A DNA stretch of 6,483 nucleotides, from positions 1-6,483 of the forward strand of contig DFFG01000041.1 of the NCBI GenBank assembly GCA_002368795.1, read 5' to 3'. Of this stretch, positions 1 to 5,010 are shown in pieces. Source of the DNA: Eubacterium sp. UBA3782 (GTDB lineage Bacteria; Bacillota; Clostridia; Lachnospirales; Lachnospiraceae). Numbering within the stretch: position 1 is the stretch's first letter; every line of letters begins with the position of its first letter. The notes beneath the pieces were generated by a model. It saw only the letters and a list, made by a program, of their open reading frames with translations. It had not been told where the DNA came from and did no database searches. The position numbers and the translations under genes were made by a program.

Positions 1-973
1 ATGCGTGCTTTCCGCTGTACACGTGCCGGTTCCCGGAGCTTTCCCTGATGCCCGACCTGCGCACTATTTCCTCCTGCACCTTCATGTAGACTTCCCGCGG
101 GATGATGGCCTCGTGGTTGTTCTCCACATAATACTGCGGAGCTATGCCGTTGTTGACCACCCGCTTTTTGGTCAGGAAGTCAGTGGTGACCGTCTTCTGC
201 AGGAGCGCGTCACCGATGTACTTCTCGTTCATCAATATCTTCTTGATGGTACTGCAATGCCAGTATTCGCCGCCTGCCGCGGTCCTGATGCCGTCAGCCG
301 CCAGCCCATGCCCGATGGCATAGTAGCTTTTTCCCTCAAGGAACTCCCGGTATATCCGTTTCACCACCTCAGCCTCCTTCGGATCTATGACCAGGTTGCC
401 GTCCTTGTCCTTGTCGTATCCGAGGAACCGCTTGTGGTTGACCTGCACCTTGCCCTGCTGGTAACGGTACTGAAGCCCCAGCCTGACGTTCTGGGAAAGG
501 CTCTGGCTCTCCTGCTGGGCGAGGGAAGCCATGATGGTGAGCAGGACCTCCCCCTTGGCGTCCAGGGTGTTGATCGCTTCCTTCTCAAAGAAGACCGCGA
601 TGTTCTTGTCCTTGAGCTGCCGGATGTACTTCAGGCAGTCGAGGGTGTTCCGGGCGAATCTCGATATCGACTTGGTCACAACGAGGTCGATCTTGCCCGC
701 CATGCAGTCGTCGATCAGCCGGTTGAACTCCTCCCGCTTCTTCGTGTTGGTTCCGGAGATGCCGTCATCCGCGTAGATGCCGGCCAGTTCCCAGCCGGGA
801 TGCTTCTCAATGTAATCTGTGTAGTGCTCGATCTGCGCGTCGTAGCTGGTCGCCTGCTCGTCCGAATCCGTGGATACGCGGCAGTATGCCGCCACACGGA
901 TCTTGCGGGCCCCGTTCTCACTTTTTCTGCCTCCCGCCCGCAATTTGGCGGGGATCACTCTTACTGTTGCCAT
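1..973 (-). CDS. Large serine recombinase, partial (C-terminus beyond window)
   Basis: This is a site-specific DNA recombinase of the large serine (resolvase/invertase) type, expected to cut and rejoin DNA at att sites through a covalent 5'-phosphoserine link. The window holds the first 324 residues. The resolvase domain spans about residues 25-165: AAYCRVST contains the nucleophile Ser34 and Arg32, and SISRFARNT contains Arg105 and Arg108. The Recombinase domain spans about 180-310, with the family signature NEKYIGDALLQK near 249-260. The frame is open to the edge and stops at YSGKHA, just before the expected zinc ribbon, so the truncation comes from the window and not from a mutation. The ATG lies 1 nt after the TGA of the upstream mini-recombinase, with a purine-rich GCGAGG ahead of it, which suggests translational coupling. 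The catalytic core resembles that of the other recombinase in the cluster (shared RVAAYCRVST and SRFARNT), so the two are diverged paralogues. The family call is firm; the target site is unknown. Confidence 0.93.
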   Translation of the reverse strand, partial: MATVRVIPAKLRAGGRKSENGARKIRVAAYCRVSTDSDEQATSYDAQIEHYTDYIEKHPGWELAGIYADDGISGTNTKKREEFNRLIDDCMAGKIDLVVTKSISRFARNTLDCLKYIRQLKDKNIAVFFEKEAINTLDAKGEVLLTIMASLAQQESQSLSQNVRLGLQYRYQQGKVQVNHKRFLGYDKDKDGNLVIDPKEAEVVKRIYREFLEGKSYYAIGHGLAADGIRTAAGGEYWHCSTIKKILMNEKYIGDALLQKTVTTDFLTKKRVVNNGIAPQYYVENNHEAIIPREVYMKVQEEIVRRSGIRESSGNRHVYSGKHA

Positions 974-974
974 T

Positions 975-1397
975 TCATACCTCGCTTTCGATCAGGCTGT
1001 AAATATGCTGCGCTTGCTCAAAAGGATCGCTGCAGACCTGGTCCGTGTTTGCCATCCGGAACCTTGTCAGTGGCGCCCTTGCGCATATCTCTTTCTTAGG
1101 AAGATCGTCCCTTCCCAATGCAGCCGAGCGGCGTTTCCGTTCCGCCTCAGCGGCGTCGAAGGTCTCGCGGTCGATGACCGCCGGGTAATAATCATCACCC
1201 AGGTAGTGCCTGTTCTGCAGGAGCCGTTTGATTGATGCGTGCTTCATTGCAAGCCCCGTTTCTTTGGCAACGTTCCTCAGGGAAAGGCCGCTAAGGTAGC
1301 AGGTGTAGGCTTTCCGTATCTGTTCCGCTTCTTCCCGGCAGATGACCGCTTTTCCTTCTGTGATCCGGTATCCAAATGGTGTGTGTCCCTGTCTCAC
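975..1397 (-). CDS. Mini-recombinase: stand-alone Recombinase-domain protein without catalytic domain
   Basis: This 140-residue protein corresponds to the DNA-binding Recombinase domain of large serine recombinases. It opens with TPFGYRI, matches the helical EEAEQIRKAYTCYLSG segment, and carries the NRHYLGDDYYPAVIDRETFD signature at about residues 62-81. It has no resolvase domain, no serine-nucleophile YCRVS motif and no zinc ribbon, so it cannot cut DNA by the known mechanism. A C-terminal tail (about 95-140, with Cys105 and Cys122) has no counterpart that I recognise. It starts at GTG (1397) with GGAAAGGA about 9 nt upstream, 4 nt after the stop of the upstream recombinase. Its own TGA is 1 nt before the downstream recombinase start. 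Its position between two recombinases suggests an accessory DNA-binding or architectural subunit, which is inference. A degenerate remnant is possible, but the intact frame, good start and tight spacing argue for a working gene. Confidence 0.85.
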   Translation of the reverse strand: MRQGHTPFGYRITEGKAVICREEAEQIRKAYTCYLSGLSLRNVAKETGLAMKHASIKRLLQNRHYLGDDYYPAVIDRETFDAAEAERKRRSAALGRDDLPKKEICARAPLTRFRMANTDQVCSDPFEQAQHIYSLIESEV

Positions 1398-1401
1398 TTT
1401 T

Positions 1402-2958
1402 TCACATCCTTTCCTTCAGGCTCAGGCCGCATTTCAGATGGAAGGTTACTTCTGTCCGGGAGTGAATGGTCGCATGGTCCAGGAACCGCGCGACAAGGTC
1501 TCCGTCAAAGGAACCGGCCGGCTCCGCCTTATCGGCATACTTTACAAGGCTGCCCAGCTCGTCCGTTTTCTGGACGTTGCCTGTTACCGCCCTGATCAGC
1601 CGATCCTTCTCTTCCGCCAGCATATCCGCTTCCGCGGAAAGCCCGTTGCTTTCCTTTTTGAAAAGCGCCGGCTCAATGTAACCTCTCGACATGATCGTCG
1701 TCAGTGTCCGGACATATTCCGCGTTCTTTTTCAGCTTCCGGTCGATTTCCTCGATCCGCTGCAGGTTGTTTTTATAGGTCTCACCCCGGACACGGTCGAG
1801 CAGCGCATGCAGGACCTCCTCCTTCGCAAAAATCAGCTTGTTCATCATCGTCATAAACGCGTACTCCAGGTCGCTTTCCCTGACGGACTTCATGGAACAG
1901 CTGTCCAAGTCCTTAAGGTGCCGGACGCAGACCCAGACTGGATAGCATTGGCTTCCTGTCGTATTGATGTGCCGCTTGAACCTGCCGCCGCACTCCCCGC
2001 AGATGAGCTTCCCGGAAAAGGGGTACCTCCTGTGGTTCCGGCCCTTGACCTTATTGCTCCCTTTCTCATGCGCCCGCTGCTCCAGCAGTTCCCCGACCGC
2101 ATCGAAGTCTTCCTGGGAAATGATGGCGGCGTGATGCCCCTCGATGAAGAACTGGTCCTCTTCACCGTAGTTGGTGTGCCTTTTGAACCGGAAATCAGTG
2201 TAGGTCTTCTGGAACAGGCAGGCTCCGACGTATTTCTCGTTCGTGAGGATGTGCCGGATCGTTGTCGGGGCCCAATGGCCGCTGCGCCTTGACGGGACTT
2301 TCAGGTCATTAAGCTGTTTCGCGATCGCGTTGCTGGCTTTCCCGTTCAGTGCCTCCGAAAAGATCCAGCGCACCCACTTCGCTTCATCCTCATTGATGGT
2401 AAACTCGCCGTCCTTTGAGCTGTACCCGTAGGGCGGGTAGCCGATCTTGAATGTCCCGTTCTCGAAGCGGTGGCGGGCGCCCCACTTGATATTCTCAGAC
2501 ATGGAAACGGACTCACTTTCCGCAAGGCTGCTCATGATCGAGAGCAGAAGCTCCGACTCCATCGATCCGGTGTCGAGGTTCTCTTTTTCAAAGTAGATCG
2601 CTACCTCGAGGTCGAGCAGCTTTCTGGTCAGTTCCAGGCAGTCCGCAGTGTTGCGGGCAAACCTTGACAATGACTTGACCAGGATCCTGTCGATCTTACC
2701 GTCCTTACAGTCTGCGATCATCCGTTTCAGCGCAGGCCGCTTCTCCTTGCCGGTGCCGCTGATGCCCTCGTCGTAGTAAAGACCTGCGAACTCCCAGTCC
2801 GGATTGGCGTTTATGAGCTCTTCGTAGTGGCTTTTCTGCGTCTCCAGGCTGACAAGCTGCTCGTCTGTTCCGGTCGAGACCCTGCAGTAAGCGGCGACCC
2901 TTGTTCTTGCCTTACCGGGCCTGTTTCTGATTGGTTCGATCTTCATTATCGTTTTCAT
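1402..2958 (-). CDS. Large serine recombinase (full length)
   Basis: This 518-residue site-specific recombinase is complete. The N-terminal resolvase domain (about 20-160) has the nucleophile Ser28 with Arg26 in AAYCRVST, GISGTG at 65-70, and the active-site arginines Arg99 and Arg102 in SLSRFARN. The Recombinase domain (about 170-295) includes NEKYVGACLFQK at 240-251. A zinc ribbon follows, with Cys320-Glu-Gly-Cys323 after FSGKLI, then Cys344 and Cys354. A predicted coiled coil lies at about 393-455. This is the standard domain order, and the size is normal for Tn4451 TnpX, Ccr or phage-integrase relatives. The ATG at 2958 was chosen because GGAGGT sits 6 nt upstream; an in-frame ATG at 2991 would add 11 residues but lies within the inverted-repeat patch. 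The gene follows the SHOCT-like gene by 61 nt and is followed after 4 nt by the mini-recombinase. The substrate site cannot be read from the sequence. Confidence 0.95.
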   Translation of the reverse strand: MKTIMKIEPIRNRPGKARTRVAAYCRVSTGTDEQLVSLETQKSHYEELINANPDWEFAGLYYDEGISGTGKEKRPALKRMIADCKDGKIDRILVKSLSRFARNTADCLELTRKLLDLEVAIYFEKENLDTGSMESELLLSIMSSLAESESVSMSENIKWGARHRFENGTFKIGYPPYGYSSKDGEFTINEDEAKWVRWIFSEALNGKASNAIAKQLNDLKVPSRRSGHWAPTTIRHILTNEKYVGACLFQKTYTDFRFKRHTNYGEEDQFFIEGHHAAIISQEDFDAVGELLEQRAHEKGSNKVKGRNHRRYPFSGKLICGECGGRFKRHINTTGSQCYPVWVCVRHLKDLDSCSMKSVRESDLEYAFMTMMNKLIFAKEEVLHALLDRVRGETYKNNLQRIEEIDRKLKKNAEYVRTLTTIMSRGYIEPALFKKESNGLSAEADMLAEEKDRLIRAVTGNVQKTDELGSLVKYADKAEPAGSFDGDLVARFLDHATIHSRTEVTFHLKCGLSLKERM

Positions 2959-2964
2959 GGTCTC

Positions 2965-2970
2965 ACCTCC
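2965..2970 (-). promoter_or_regulatory. Shine-Dalgarno site of the full-length recombinase
   Basis: The minus strand reads GGAGGT followed by six bases (GAGACC) and then ATG at 2958. This strong, well-spaced site supports the 518-residue start over the upstream in-frame ATG at 2991. Confidence 0.8.
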
Positions 2971-2979
2971 GTTCGTAGT

Positions 2980-3008
2980 CCGATGTTCCAATAGTATCGG
3001 GAACTATT
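2980..3008. repeat. Interleaved short inverted repeats upstream of the recombinase
   Basis: Within 29 bp the plus strand has three consecutive words, CCGAT (2980-2984), GTTCC (2985-2989) and AATAGT (2990-2995). Each is followed by its reverse complement in the same order: ATCGG (2996-3000), GGAAC (3000-3004) and ACTATT (3003-3008). The three pairings interlock, so they cannot all fold into one simple hairpin at once. The patch lies between the SHOCT-like gene and the recombinase start. It could be an operator, a recombinase-binding site or a translation-control element, or it could be chance. No function is shown by the sequence alone. Confidence 0.5.
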
Positions 3009-3019
3009 CAAGTCATTTC

Positions 3020-3235
3020 TTACAGTATCTCCGCTAAAACCGGCACAAAGATCCTGCGGGTTTCAGCCAGGATTTTGTCACATTCGTCAGCGGTGATGAG
3101 CCCCTTTTCCAGCATCTTTTTTGTCAGCTTCTCGGCCCGGTGATAGTTGATCTCATCATGCAGCTGCCTCTCGGATATCCGGCGGACGGCGGGCACGGGG
3201 ATTTCAGCCGGGGTCGTGATTCTTGTCACTTTCAT
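3020..3235 (-). CDS. Small SHOCT-like protein associated with the recombinase cluster
   Basis: This 71-residue protein has a proline-containing N-terminus (MKVTRITTPAEIPVP) and a helical C-terminal half with YHRAEKLTKKMLEKGLITADECDKI. That pattern of two short helices around a Gly-Leu-Ile turn is typical of SHOCT-like domains, which are short oligomerising modules. Small proteins of this type are known to sit beside serine recombinases in Firmicute mobile elements; their biochemical role is not established. It is the first gene of the recombinase operon, 61 nt ahead of the full-length recombinase and downstream of a terminator. The start is uncertain. The ATG at 3235 has GGGAG about 9 nt upstream and gives an N-terminus like the recombinase's own MKTIMKIEP. 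An ATG at 3268, with AAGGA 7 nt upstream, would add 11 residues. A modulator of recombination is a reasonable guess, no more. Confidence 0.7.
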   Translation of the reverse strand: MKVTRITTPAEIPVPAVRRISERQLHDEINYHRAEKLTKKMLEKGLITADECDKILAETRRIFVPVLAEIL

Positions 3236-3318
3236 AGTCTCGTTCTCCCTTCCGAGGAACGTATCCATCCCTCTGTCCTTACTCCCCCAAAAACATGCCC
3301 GGATTCCAAACGGCGGAC

Positions 3319-3350
3319 AAAAAAAATAACGGCCCGCAGGATGCAGGCCG
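3319..3350 (-). terminator. Intrinsic terminator after the 87-aa gene
   Basis: On the minus strand CGGCCTGCA and TGCGGGCCG form a 9-bp stem (one G:T wobble) with a 3-nt loop, followed by TTATTTTTTTT. The hairpin begins 13 nt after the stop codon of the 87-residue gene, so it should separate the two small genes from the SHOCT/recombinase operon. I see no convincing promoter between it and the SHOCT-like gene. Recombinase expression may therefore depend on read-through or on a promoter I cannot recognise. Confidence 0.8.
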
Positions 3351-3363
3351 CCGAAGGCATTGT

Positions 3364-3627
3364 TCAGTGTTCAGTTGTGGACCAGTCCTCATGGCTGTCG
3401 ATGTAATCGAGCGCCTCTTTCATGTTCCTGAATGTCCCTTTCTGCCGGTGGTACGGATACCTTGCCGAATGCCGGTGCAGCAGATAGCATCCCGGTGTTT
3501 CATAATTAGACACTATCGCCCAGTCATGCCCTGTCCGGTCACTGTGGATTGTCGCATCGTGATGGTTCATTCGGATTATCTTGTATGGAGACTGCCTGAG
3601 CATCTCCATATCCATTTCTTCAAACAT
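3364..3627 (-). CDS. Hypothetical histidine-rich small protein (87 aa)
   Basis: I do not recognise this protein. It is 87 residues long with no signal peptide or membrane segment. The middle looks like short beta strands (YKIIRM, DATIHSD, DWAIVSN, CYLLHRH) and ends in a likely helix, MKEALDYIDSHED (69-81). It contains nine histidines, several clustered (His22, His23, His28, His34, His51, His53, His60), which could bind metal or nucleic acid, but no known motif is complete. The ATG at 3627 was chosen because GGAGGAAGGTG lies just upstream and the start overlaps the stop of the preceding gene by 8 nt, implying translational coupling; an upstream ATG at 3651 lacks this support. A terminator follows 13 nt after the stop. 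It probably forms a two-gene unit with the 76-residue protein. Confidence 0.7.
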   Translation of the reverse strand: MFEEMDMEMLRQSPYKIIRMNHHDATIHSDRTGHDWAIVSNYETPGCYLLHRHSARYPYHRQKGTFRNMKEALDYIDSHEDWSTTEH

Positions 3628-3850
3628 CACCTTCCTCCTCCAGTTCTGCACTTATGGAATCTATACATCCCTGTAAGTCCTCAATGATCGGAACAAGTGA
3701 CCGTGCTGCCACCATGAGCATTTCACGCTCATTGGGCCAGTCTTTCTGGGCTTCAACTACCTGCACGATCGATCTCAGGGCCTTAAGATCTTCGCATGCG
3801 TATCTTAATCGGTCCCTGCTTTCAGAAATACTGATCCTGTCCACGTTCAT
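3620..3850 (-). CDS. Hypothetical all-helical small protein (76 aa)
   Basis: I do not recognise this protein. Its 76 residues look almost entirely helical: one amphipathic helix at about 9-36 (SESRDRLRYACEDLKALRSI) and a second at about 41-72 ending in the acidic tail ELEEEGDV, split by WPN at 38-40. That suggests a helical hairpin, perhaps a dimer. There is no DNA-binding motif, signal peptide or membrane segment. It is the first gene after a terminator and a non-coding gap, and its stop overlaps the start of the 87-residue gene by 8 nt, so the pair is likely co-transcribed. The start is ambiguous: GGAGG at 3853-3857 is only 2 nt from the ATG at 3850 but 8 nt from an in-frame GTG at 3844, which would give 74 residues. 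Confidence 0.68.
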   Translation of the reverse strand: MNVDRISISESRDRLRYACEDLKALRSIVQVVEAQKDWPNEREMLMVAARSLVPIIEDLQGCIDSISAELEEEGDV

Positions 3851-3852
3851 GT

Positions 3853-3857
3853 CCTCC
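3853..3857 (-). promoter_or_regulatory. Shine-Dalgarno site with two candidate starts
   Basis: GGAGG on the minus strand lies 2 nt before ATG (3850) and 8 nt before an in-frame GTG (3844). The spacing favours GTG as the functional start of the small helical protein, although gene callers will choose ATG. Confidence 0.55.
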
Positions 3858-3868
3858 CCGCTTACCGC

Positions 3869-3896
3869 AGAGCAGGCCTTTTTCCGGTCCTGCCCT
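3869..3896 (-). promoter_or_regulatory. Leader hairpin ahead of the 76-aa gene
   Basis: In the minus-strand transcript AGGGCAGG pairs with CCTGCUCU (8 bp, one G:U wobble). A further CC/GG pair sits beyond a bulged A, leaving a GGAAAAA loop. The hairpin ends 11 nt before the Shine-Dalgarno site and is not followed by a U tract, so it is not a terminator. It could affect mRNA stability or ribosome access, but no known riboswitch or leader is recognised. Confidence 0.4.
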
Positions 3897-3913
3897 CTGG
3901 CCTTGTCGGTGCG

Positions 3914-3922
3914 ATATTAACA
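3914..3922 (-). promoter_or_regulatory. Weak extended -10 promoter candidate
   Basis: The minus strand reads TGtTAATAT here, matching an extended -10 (TG-n-TAATAT, 4 of 6 to consensus) inside an AT-rich stretch that stands out from its GC-rich surroundings. No good -35 lies 16-18 nt upstream. Its position, after one terminator and before two small genes, is right for a promoter driving them. An imperfect inverted repeat (cgaaatc/gattttcg, 3952-3978) lies upstream. Confidence 0.35.
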
Positions 3923-3980
3923 TATCTGAGAGCAGTTTAGAAAAGAAAATACGAAATCCTCAGCTTTTGTGATTTTCGCA

Positions 3981-4015
3981 TAAAAAAGGCCTGCAGGGAA
4001 ACGTCCCCGCAGGCC
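3981..4015 (-). terminator. Intrinsic terminator after the CW_7 protein gene
   Basis: The minus strand forms an 11-bp GC-rich stem, GGCCTGCGGGG with CCCTGCAGGCC (one G:T wobble), around a 6-nt loop, followed directly by TTTTTTA. It starts 6 nt after the stop codon at 4022 and is the clear end of the CW_7 protein transcript. Confidence 0.9.
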
Positions 4016-4021
4016 ATAAGC

Positions 4022-4969
4022 TCATTTCTTAATGAGCGTATCGATGTTCCGGTTGATATAGCCCTGGACCACGTCATAGTCCAAGCCGGCCTCCGTCAGC
4101 TTCCGGATCCGCTCGTCCCCGTTGCCGTAAGGATTGTCCTTCGAGCAGATCTGATGCGCTGCTTCAACCGCCCTGTTCACGAGCTCCTGGACCGGTTCGT
4201 AGTATTCCTTCAGCAGGTCGATGCGCGCCTGACCGTTCCCGGCATAGTCGTTCAGGACATAGTCGGCCATGGCCCACAGGAGCTTCTTCTCATCCTTGGC
4301 CAGATCGTTGACGATCTTCTGGACCGCACTGTAATCGGAGCCCAGGTCCTTCTTCCTGGCGGCCCCGTTGCCATGGAGCCCTAAGAAGCACTCGACCGCC
4401 AGATGGGTGTCCGTCATGCCATCCGGTACAATGACCACCCTGATCTTGGCGCCGGCCGGGTATCCGTTGGTACGGTGGATCCCTCCGTAATTGCAATAGT
4501 GTGACTTGCCATCGGATAACTTCGACATGTTCTCCCCGTTGGTGGACCAGAACCAGATCTTGCCGTCACTGTGCCTGCCGTCACAGACGAAGATGTTGCT
4601 GTTCTGGATCATAACCACTCCGGTCTTGATGAACCTCGCCGGAAGCTGCGAGAGCATGCAGTTAACGTCGTAGACCCTGCAATGCTTGAGGTTAGCTTCA
4701 CCATACATGATATCGCTCCGCTTCTTCTTATTCGCGCCGTCATTCTTCGTGGCGCTGGTATGACCGATCAGCTTCCCCTTATCCAGGCAGCCGGAAAGCT
4801 GCAGGATGATGGAGACGCCCCTGGAGCAGCTGATGGCCTTCTTGGAGACCATCTGGTCATAGGTTCGGATATCCTTCTGGGCGCCCTCATGGACGCACCT
4901 AAGCTCCACGATCTTCCTGTATACTTTCTCCGCGTTCTCCGCGGACCTCTGTAAATATGTCTTTCCCAT
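4022..4969 (-). CDS. Peptidoglycan-targeting protein: NlpC/P60-like region plus three CW_7 (Cpl-7-type) repeats
   Basis: This 315-residue protein has two parts. The C-terminal part has three CW_7-type wall-binding repeats at about 195-225 (LHGNGAARKKDLGSDYSAVQ), 238-268 (YAGNGQARIDLLKEYYEPVQ) and 279-310 (PYGNGDERIRKLTEAGLDYD). CW_7 modules of the pneumococcal phage lysozyme Cpl-7 bind the peptidoglycan muropeptide. The N-terminal part (about 10-185) resembles NlpC/P60 cysteine peptidases: ISCSRGVSIILQLSGCL supplies a candidate nucleophile, Cys48, and TGVVMIQNSNIFVCDG (116-131) looks like the strand that normally carries the catalytic His, but Asn125 stands there. Activity is therefore uncertain. 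There is no signal peptide, as in holin-dependent endolysins. The ATG at 4969 has GGGGG just upstream; an upstream TTG (4981) would add four residues. The gene sits 11 nt beyond the endolysin terminator and has its own terminator, like a phage moron. The repeat call is firm; the N-terminal family call is tentative. Confidence 0.8.
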   Translation of the reverse strand: MGKTYLQRSAENAEKVYRKIVELRCVHEGAQKDIRTYDQMVSKKAISCSRGVSIILQLSGCLDKGKLIGHTSATKNDGANKKKRSDIMYGEANLKHCRVYDVNCMLSQLPARFIKTGVVMIQNSNIFVCDGRHSDGKIWFWSTNGENMSKLSDGKSHYCNYGGIHRTNGYPAGAKIRVVIVPDGMTDTHLAVECFLGLHGNGAARKKDLGSDYSAVQKIVNDLAKDEKKLLWAMADYVLNDYAGNGQARIDLLKEYYEPVQELVNRAVEAAHQICSKDNPYGNGDERIRKLTEAGLDYDVVQGYINRNIDTLIKK

Positions 4970-4980
4970 AATTCCCCCCA

Positions 4981-5010
4981 ATAAAAAAGCCCGGGATCTT
5001 TCCCAGGCTT
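4981..5010 (-). terminator. Intrinsic terminator overlapping the endolysin stop codon
   Basis: The minus strand has a 10-bp stem, AAGCCTGGGA with TCCCGGGCTT (one T:G wobble), a 4-nt AAGA loop, and a T run continuing from the stem into TTTTTTAT. The stem begins at the last bases of the endolysin TAA (5010-5012). The next gene starts 11 nt after the T tract, so that gene depends on read-through or on a promoter inside the endolysin 3' end. Confidence 0.88.

Noticed and set aside
5..1099. Long plus-strand open frame (364 codons) opposite the second recombinase
   Set aside because: It has no recognisable domain, runs antisense to a frame with clear recombinase motifs, and extends over the mini-recombinase. 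Its composition (many Leu, Val, Asp, Pro) is typical of the shadow of a GC-biased gene.
1342..2292. Plus-strand open frame of 316 codons opposite the first recombinase
   Set aside because: It is antisense to a complete, well-supported recombinase, and no domain is seen in its translation.
4571..4954. Plus-strand open frame of 127 codons opposite the CW_7 protein
   Set aside because: It is a shadow frame: the opposite strand encodes the region with a good start, known repeats and a terminator.
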